The notes beneath the pieces were generated by a model. It was not told the DNA's origin. It saw only the letters and a list, made by a program, of their open reading frames with translations, and searched no databases. Source: a virus. Taken from it: a DNA stretch of 24,402 nucleotides. Position 1 is the stretch's first letter, and each line of letters starts with the position of its first letter. Both the position numbers and the translations under genes were made by a program. Shown here in pieces: positions 20,538-24,402 of the stretch. The stretch spans positions 1-24,402 of IMG/VR virus record IMGVR_UViG_3300024229_000033. One strand, 5' to 3'.

Positions 20538-20549
20538 AACAAAAGAGAG

Positions 20550-20735
20550 ATGATTAGAAAGTATAAACACATAAGAGAAGTTCAGAAGTATTTAGATATG
20601 CTGATGATAGACCAAGTGAATCTCACCATACAAGCTAGTAGATTTGGTTGGACAGAAGAACTACAGAATCAATTAACCAACAGCGCACTATTGATTCGTA
20701 AGTACCAAAGAAGATTGCGCTTAATCAGAATGTAA
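20550..20735 (+). CDS. Hypothetical small basic helical protein (61 aa)
   Basis: Highly helical and basic (IRKYKHIREVQKYLDMLMID, ending RKYQRRLRLIRM). Possibly nucleic-acid binding by charge; no family recognised. The start follows the AAAAGAGAG leader. The stop overlaps the next ATG by 1 base. Confidence 0.55.
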   Translation: MIRKYKHIREVQKYLDMLMIDQVNLTIQASRFGWTEELQNQLTNSALLIRKYQRRLRLIRM

Positions 20736-20884
20736 TGGGTAGACTTAGCGAAGCAGTAGCTCTTGTTAATATGACAAGCGATGAGAGAAAGAAATATGCT
20801 TATGGTCAAAACAAGCTGATATATTTTAGCCACCTAAACATTGACGATGAGTTCCTTAAAAAATACAAACCACCTAGAAAATGA
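20735..20884 (+). CDS. Hypothetical small protein (49 aa)
   Basis: ATG at 20735 (TAATG overlap), TGA at 20884. Begins MGRLSEAVALVNMTSDERKK and ends KKYKPPRK. No recognised motif. Tight coupling with both neighbours supports that it is a gene. Confidence 0.5.
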   Translation: MGRLSEAVALVNMTSDERKKYAYGQNKLIYFSHLNIDDEFLKKYKPPRK

Positions 20885-21021
20885 AGTTCATTCCTCACGA
20901 AGATAATTGGGAGCGTGAATACTTTGACAATCTAAAGTCTGAACGCAAGAAGAAAAAAGCTAAGAAACTAAAACAGATAGATAAATGGAACAAGAGCAAC
21001 AGCCCCAAGAAGGGCAAATGA
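20881..21021 (+). CDS. Hypothetical small Lys-rich protein (46 aa)
   Basis: ATG at 20881 overlaps the previous stop by 4 bp; TGA at 21021. The second half is a run of lysines (SERKKKKAKKLKQIDKW). Possibly binds nucleic acid. Unknown. Confidence 0.45.
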   Translation: MKFIPHEDNWEREYFDNLKSERKKKKAKKLKQIDKWNKSNSPKKGK

Positions 21022-21263
21022 TATACCATTACTATGCTAAGATAGGTTGGAAGAAAAAGCGTGGTAACGGATATATTAACAGCTACAAGAAAGTAGAATT
21101 TGTATCTAGAGCTGAGAGCCTAGAACAGATGAATAGTAGTGCGGAGTTTATTATGCAGATAATGCACAGCAACGGACTAACAGGCTCTAAGATACACGAC
21201 TTTAGAGTTATGGAAATAATAAAACAAGAAGAGATAAGCGAATCATTTTACTATAAAAAATAA
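20985..21263 (+). CDS. Hypothetical protein (92 aa, or 81 aa from an internal start)
   Basis: Alpha/beta protein: MIYHYYAKIGWKKKRGNGYI, then YKKVEFVSRAESLEQMNS and a C-terminal acidic helix. No recognised family. Two starts are possible: ATG at 20985 (a Gln-rich extra head overlapping the preceding gene by 37 bp) or Met12 at 21018, which overlaps the preceding stop by 4 bp (ATGA) as most genes here do. The second is equally plausible. Confidence 0.55.
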   Translation: MEQEQQPQEGQMIYHYYAKIGWKKKRGNGYINSYKKVEFVSRAESLEQMNSSAEFIMQIMHSNGLTGSKIHDFRVMEIIKQEEISESFYYKK

Positions 21264-21268
21264 TCAGA

Positions 21269-22198
21269 ATGAGAGATATGATTTATACTGCCAACGAGCT
21301 TAGAGACTCGTTAGGCACATTAAGGAGAGAGGGAGTAAAGAAAGGAGCTTGGACAGGATTTGAGTCCTTGTTCGATAAGTATTCAGTTAAGGAAGGCTCA
21401 ACAACTTATATCTATGCAGGAGCGCACCAAGGTAAGTCGCAGTTTGGATTTGAGCTTATGATGAACCTTGCACAATACAGCGGTTGGAAGTGGGCAGTCT
21501 ACTCCCCCGAAACAGGTTCTCCCACAGAGGTTTTTGCAGAGCTACTATGGGTGTATCTGCGTAAGCCGTTCCTGATAAACACAAAAATTACAGCTACTGA
21601 CGAAGAGACAGAAAGAGCTATAGAGTTTATAAATCAACACTTCTTTTTAATTGACTCAGGTCTTCGTGATTTATCCATAGAAGGATTCTACACAGCAGTT
21701 GAAAAGGTTGAAGAAGATTATGATATAAAAATAAATGGTTGCTTCGTAGACCCTTTTACAGAAATCAAGACAGATGTTTCTCAGGGAGTTCGTGATGATA
21801 TAGCCATTGGTCAGATTCTTACAAAGGTGCGTAAGCACTCTTCAGATAAAGGATACCACACAATCGTAACAGTACACACTAAACACCAACAAGCTAAATA
21901 CAAGAACGGTGTACCCTATGTAGACAAGCCCACTATGAACGACATAGCAGGAGGTATGCAATGGTCTCGTAAAGGTATGATGGTTATTAATGTATGGCGA
22001 TGCCCCTTTGGATTGGAAGATGCTAACGGTGTGCCATACGAGCCTAACCAAGTAGAGATTACTGTGGTCAAAGCCAAGCCTAAAATTGTAGGTAAGCTAG
22101 GAAGTGTTACATTATTTTATGACAAACTATCAAACAGATATTATGAAATCGACAGTAAAGGAAAGAAAAGATTCGCATATCAACAGTCTGATTCTTGA
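21269..22198 (+). CDS. DnaB/Twinkle-type replicative helicase core
   Basis: 309 residues: a RecA-fold ATPase without the N-terminal primase or DnaB head domain. Walker A-like YAGAHQGKSQFGFEL has G51-x3-G55-K56-S57, one residue shorter than GxxxxGKS. Walker B-like INGCFVDPFTEI contains D161-P162. A sensor-like segment HTIVTVHTKHQQ has H203, and IAGGMQWSRKGMMVINVWR resembles the late helicase motif with its final Arg. It would unwind phage DNA at the fork or load at a primed origin. No primase is visible in the window. The next gene overlaps its end. Confidence 0.75.
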   Translation: MRDMIYTANELRDSLGTLRREGVKKGAWTGFESLFDKYSVKEGSTTYIYAGAHQGKSQFGFELMMNLAQYSGWKWAVYSPETGSPTEVFAELLWVYLRKPFLINTKITATDEETERAIEFINQHFFLIDSGLRDLSIEGFYTAVEKVEEDYDIKINGCFVDPFTEIKTDVSQGVRDDIAIGQILTKVRKHSSDKGYHTIVTVHTKHQQAKYKNGVPYVDKPTMNDIAGGMQWSRKGMMVINVWRCPFGLEDANGVPYEPNQVEITVVKAKPKIVGKLGSVTLFYDKLSNRYYEIDSKGKKRFAYQQSDS

Positions 22199-22457
22199 GC
22201 GTAAAACAGCCTTTGCCAACTTGGTGATGGCTTACCTCAAGTTTAATGTGAGCGATGCCCTAAACATAGTAGTTGAAAAAGACGGCAACATATCTATCAA
22301 TGGGAACTATTATAAGCTCGATGTGTCAGACTACACAGGATGCACAGAAAATTACATATTCTACAATCCTTCTTCAGGTAGATTATTGATTCAGAAGAAT
22401 GATGTTAAAAAAATTTATAAACTAGACGTTAACTTATATGACGAGTCAGTAAATTAG
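22143..22457 (+). CDS. Hypothetical protein (about 104 aa)
   Basis: Starts inside the end of the helicase gene. ATG codons at 22104, 22119 and 22143 are in frame, and the last gives the shortest overlap (56 bp) and an ordinary basic head (MKSTVKERKDSHINSL). The body is helix then beta (FANLVMAYLKFNVSDALNIV, GNISINGNYYKLDVSDYTGC, ENYIFYNPSSGRLLIQKNDV). No recognised family. Coupled translation with the helicase suggests a related role. Confidence 0.55.
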   Translation: MKSTVKERKDSHINSLILERKTAFANLVMAYLKFNVSDALNIVVEKDGNISINGNYYKLDVSDYTGCTENYIFYNPSSGRLLIQKNDVKKIYKLDVNLYDESVN

Positions 22458-22461
22458 TATT

Positions 22462-22725
22462 ATGGATACAAGAGATTTAATACTTGAGGAATCGGAAGCA
22501 GCTAGAAATTTGCTTCTTCTGAAGAACGATGCTTATGGTGATTCAGCACTAAACCCTGCAAACATATTTTCGCAGGGCAATGCGGTTGACAGCCTATGCG
22601 CTAGGATTGATGATAAGCTAATGCGTATTAAGATGCGTGGCATCACGGATGAAACAGAAGATACGGTGCAAGACCTTATTGGATACTTGATATTGCTGAA
22701 GGTCGCACTAAGAATCAACAGATGA
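22462..22725 (+). CDS. Small protein of the KNxxYGDS type, possibly nucleotide-metabolism related (87 aa)
   Basis: Contains LLLLKNDAYGDSALNPANIF, CARIDDKLMRIK and EDTVQDLIGYLILLKVALR. The K-N-x-x-Y-G-D-S, R-I-D-D-K and E-D-x3-D-L-I-G-Y order is seen in short phage proteins related to DUF1599 (nucleotide-modification-associated domain) or MazG-like helical folds; this is from memory and uncertain. It may act in nucleotide supply or modification. Overlaps the next gene by 4 bp. Confidence 0.5.
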   Translation: MDTRDLILEESEAARNLLLLKNDAYGDSALNPANIFSQGNAVDSLCARIDDKLMRIKMRGITDETEDTVQDLIGYLILLKVALRINR

Positions 22726-23255
22726 GTTTAGAAAAATATCTTTCAGATTCTATAAAGCTAAACAAAGACAGGGTGCAACACTCTGTCGATATGGGCAAAA
22801 GTGCTGAGGCTCTTTTCAAGAAACTTACCAATTCCAAGAAGACAGATGTTGAGCTTGACAAAAAGCACGTTGACTTCTTTTGGGAAGGTAAACTTGTAGA
22901 TGTCAAGGGGCTGAAGCCCTGCCACAAGCAAGGGTACTTGCTTATAGAATTTGTAGGTGGATACGGTACTAGAGGTTGGTGTTCTAAGCAATCTAAAGCA
23001 GAATATATAGCCTTTATGTTTCCTGATAAATTCTATGTCTTTGACAAAGATGTACTCAGGGAGAAAACTATTAGCCTTTGCCCCAAGTATGAGGGCGAGG
23101 AATCTGTACTGCGTAAAAATAAAACCCCTATAGAAAAGGGTTTATACAAATGGCTAGGTCGTTGGAGCAGGAAAGATGTGTTTACCTACATCAAGTTTGA
23201 AGATGTAAAAGATATTATATATGACACCATTGACATACCTGCAGATAGAACTTAA
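22722..23255 (+). CDS. Putative PD-(D/E)XK-type nuclease (177 aa)
   Basis: Candidate catalytic residues in order: E29 in GKSAEALF, D51 in KHVDFFWEGK, then D60 and K62 in LVDVKGLK, and E76 in LLIEFVGGYG. A segment RGWCSKQSKAEYIAF follows, resembling phage endonucleases that carry a GW-x(n)-AdyIAF pattern after the nuclease core. It may cut DNA junctions or recombination intermediates. It overlaps the RusA-type gene by 35 bp, so two nuclease genes are adjacent. The fold assignment is moderately sure and the substrate is unknown. Confidence 0.55.
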   Translation: MSLEKYLSDSIKLNKDRVQHSVDMGKSAEALFKKLTNSKKTDVELDKKHVDFFWEGKLVDVKGLKPCHKQGYLLIEFVGGYGTRGWCSKQSKAEYIAFMFPDKFYVFDKDVLREKTISLCPKYEGEESVLRKNKTPIEKGLYKWLGRWSRKDVFTYIKFEDVKDIIYDTIDIPADRT

Positions 23256-23631
23256 CTTACCCAAGCCTCCCTCGCTAAACCAATACTATGCAGGGAAGCA
23301 TTGGGCGATACGAAAAAAACACAAAGATGATTACAGCAAAATCTGTAAAGAAGAGCTTGAGAAAGGTGATGCGTTCACTATGGACAGCTACGAAATTCAT
23401 ATTACTTACAATTCTCGCCACGATGTCGATAACATTATTCTTGTTTCGAAATTCCTATCGGATACTCTCGTTGCTATGGGTTCGGTCAAAGACGATGGTA
23501 ATAAATACTACAAAAGACTTAATATCAAAATTGACAAAGACCTTCCCAAGGATTGCTTTTTGGTCAAAATAAGATGTTACGGATACAAATTAAAAGAAGA
23601 TGGAAACGAACAGGAACTATCAGAATTGTAA
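23221..23631 (+). CDS. rusA: RusA-family Holliday junction resolvase
   Basis: 136 residues, normal for RusA. LPKPPSLNQYYAGKHWAIRK at the N-terminus, then YNSRHDVDNIILVSKFLSDT with D68 and D70, D81, and SVKDDGNKYYKRLNI with D91 and D92: the acidic cluster used by RusA for metal-dependent cleavage of four-way junctions. It would resolve recombination and replication intermediates before packaging. The start overlaps the preceding nuclease gene and its end overlaps the following gene by 32 bp. Confidence 0.88.
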   Translation: MTPLTYLQIELNLPKPPSLNQYYAGKHWAIRKKHKDDYSKICKEELEKGDAFTMDSYEIHITYNSRHDVDNIILVSKFLSDTLVAMGSVKDDGNKYYKRLNIKIDKDLPKDCFLVKIRCYGYKLKEDGNEQELSEL

Positions 23632-23809
23632 ATTAATTAGAAATAGAGTTGACTTATATCTTTACGAAATGTCTAAACTGTTTACAAAAATAGGTATTGA
23701 TTCTACTGAAGAAGAAATACAAGAAGCCTACAGGAGAGAAAACGAATACATAGATTGTATTGCTAAACTAGACCCTGAAAAGGCAAAAAATCTTAGGTCA
23801 AGTTACTGA
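23600..23809 (+). CDS. Hypothetical small helical protein (69 aa)
   Basis: Helical, charged protein (IRNRVDLYLYEMSKLFTKIG, then STEEEIQEAYRRENEYIDCI). No recognised motif. It starts within the RusA gene in another frame and shares one base with the next gene. Confidence 0.5.
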   Translation: METNRNYQNCKLIRNRVDLYLYEMSKLFTKIGIDSTEEEIQEAYRRENEYIDCIAKLDPEKAKNLRSSY

Positions 23810-24027
23810 TGTTGTTTAATAATTCATACGAAGAAATAACTAATAGTGAAGCGAATATCCTTATTGATATATACGAAGCAATCGAATATATGGTCAGGCA
23901 CAATCAATCCGTCACATTGGTTGGATTGGGACATATCCTCGACATTAAGCCGTCAGAATTATCAGATTATCTACCACAGATAATAACAATACTTACTAAG
24001 ATTGAAGAAAAAAACTCGATACAATAA
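23809..24027 (+). CDS. Small protein with possible helix-turn-helix (72 aa)
   Basis: Residues 17-70 (LIDIYEAIEYMVRHNQSVTL, GLGHILDIKPSELSDYLPQI, then a helix) have the look of a small helix-turn-helix or winged-helix domain, with LGHILDIKPSELSDYL as the turn and recognition helix. This is a judgement by eye. It might regulate transcription with the sigma-like protein encoded next. Overlaps that gene by 26 bp. Confidence 0.5.
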   Translation: MLFNNSYEEITNSEANILIDIYEAIEYMVRHNQSVTLVGLGHILDIKPSELSDYLPQIITILTKIEEKNSIQ

Positions 24028-24402
24028 AGAACTAGTAGAACACGAGGCTCATTTATCTGTTGAGCAGGATGCTATAACTAACGAGTTAGGTAAGTTTATA
24101 TACCAAAGGTGTATAGAAATATCAGGCTCTGCGTTCTTTACCAACGGAGATGACGAGCTTAAACAAGCTTTAATTGACGAGGCTGTTATGCGTGTTTGTG
24201 AAAAGTTTCTTCATTACTATAAAGAAGGTGGCTCTGCAGCCAACCTGATAATAACAATGATATACTCTACGATGACCAACAAGATTGTAGGTCTAAAGTG
24301 GAAAGATAAATATGGTCAAAGAATTAAAGGAAAGGTCGTGTGTATAGAAAACGGAGAAAAGTTTACACGGCTAGTTAAATATGTAAAGGACGATAACATA
24401 AG
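24002..24402 (+). CDS. Sigma-factor-like protein (partial, 3' end outside window)
   Basis: An open frame from TTG at 24002 to the window edge (133 codons). No ATG lies between the upstream stop at 23984 and the conserved part, so TTG is the likely start. It reads LKKKTRYNKELVEHEAHLSV, then ELGKFIYQRCIEISGSAFFT, ELKQALIDEAVMRVCEKFLH, GGSAANLIITMIYSTMTNKI and LKWKDKYGQR. The order of helices (acidic EAV helix, aromatic linker, N-x-I-x-T-x-I helix, basic end) resembles sigma region 2 of phage late sigma factors such as the T4 gp55 type. The assignment is tentative. Confidence 0.5.
   Translation, partial: MKKKTRYNKELVEHEAHLSVEQDAITNELGKFIYQRCIEISGSAFFTNGDDELKQALIDEAVMRVCEKFLHYYKEGGSAANLIITMIYSTMTNKIVGLKWKDKYGQRIKGKVVCIENGEKFTRLVKYVKDDNI

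Noticed and set aside
22758-22991. Minus-strand frames opposite the PD-(D/E)XK-like gene
   Set aside because: All right-arm genes run on the plus strand and these frames have no motif; they are shadows.
23288-23572. 94-codon plus-strand frame inside rusA
   Set aside because: Completely nested in the RusA frame, which carries the catalytic aspartates.

Overview
The window reads as one stretch of a tailed bacteriophage (or phage-plasmid/prophage) genome that infects a member of the Bacteroidota, most likely a flavobacterium. The evidence is a TerS-TerL pair, a tape measure protein of the TP901 type, an ERF recombinase with a PD-(D/E)XK exonuclease, a DnaB/Twinkle-type helicase and a RusA resolvase. 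The DNA is A+T-rich, starts are preceded by A-rich leaders instead of Shine-Dalgarno sequences, and there is a Bacteroidota-type promoter (TAnnTTTG) in front of the recombination genes. The 1029-residue tape measure protein implies a long, probably siphovirus-like tail.

Left arm (1-10892, all on the minus strand, read right to left): a small CxxC protein, small and large terminase, then three small putative tail or connector genes, the tape measure gene, two putative distal-tail genes, and at the window edge a gene with an N-terminal module often found in phage head/portal clusters. The genes are tightly packed and several overlap by 1-8 bp. No portal, prohead protease or major capsid gene lies between the terminase and the tail genes, so the head module is presumably beyond the left edge.

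Centre (10893-12406): about 1.5 kb without a convincing protein gene, unusual in so compact a genome. It holds an AT-rich cluster of overlapping hairpins, a set of short direct repeats, seven copies of a 29-bp imperfect palindrome centred on CTGATACTCAG, three copies of TGTTATAACA spaced exactly 30 bp apart, four GTATTTTATACC-type sites, and then a G+C-rich block of about 470 nt that can fold into many stems and looks like a structured non-coding RNA. I read this as a combined control and possibly replication-origin region. The palindrome array and the RNA candidate are the most interesting parts of the window.

Right arm (12407-24402, all on the plus strand): first a dense run of small early-type genes (46-213 codons), four of which share the leader AAAAACTAGAAA directly before the ATG and two of which follow a G6C/GC6 hairpin. 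One of them encodes a metzincin-like HExxH protein. After a hairpin-bearing gap at 17032-17104 come a sigma-factor-like gene and, overlapping its 3' end in another frame, a protein resembling DnaA domain IV. A TAnnTTTG promoter then starts a recombination unit: ERF annealing protein, small acidic protein, PD-(D/E)XK exonuclease, a second DnaA-domain-IV-like protein and a small protein with an SSB-like acidic tip, closed by a strong terminator at 20405-20437. The last part holds small genes, the helicase, a small nucleotide-metabolism-like protein, a second PD-(D/E)XK-like nuclease, RusA, a possible HTH protein and, at the right edge, a TTG-started gene resembling a second sigma-like factor.

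Assignments rest on reading motifs by eye; no database search was possible. Many small genes remain without a function.
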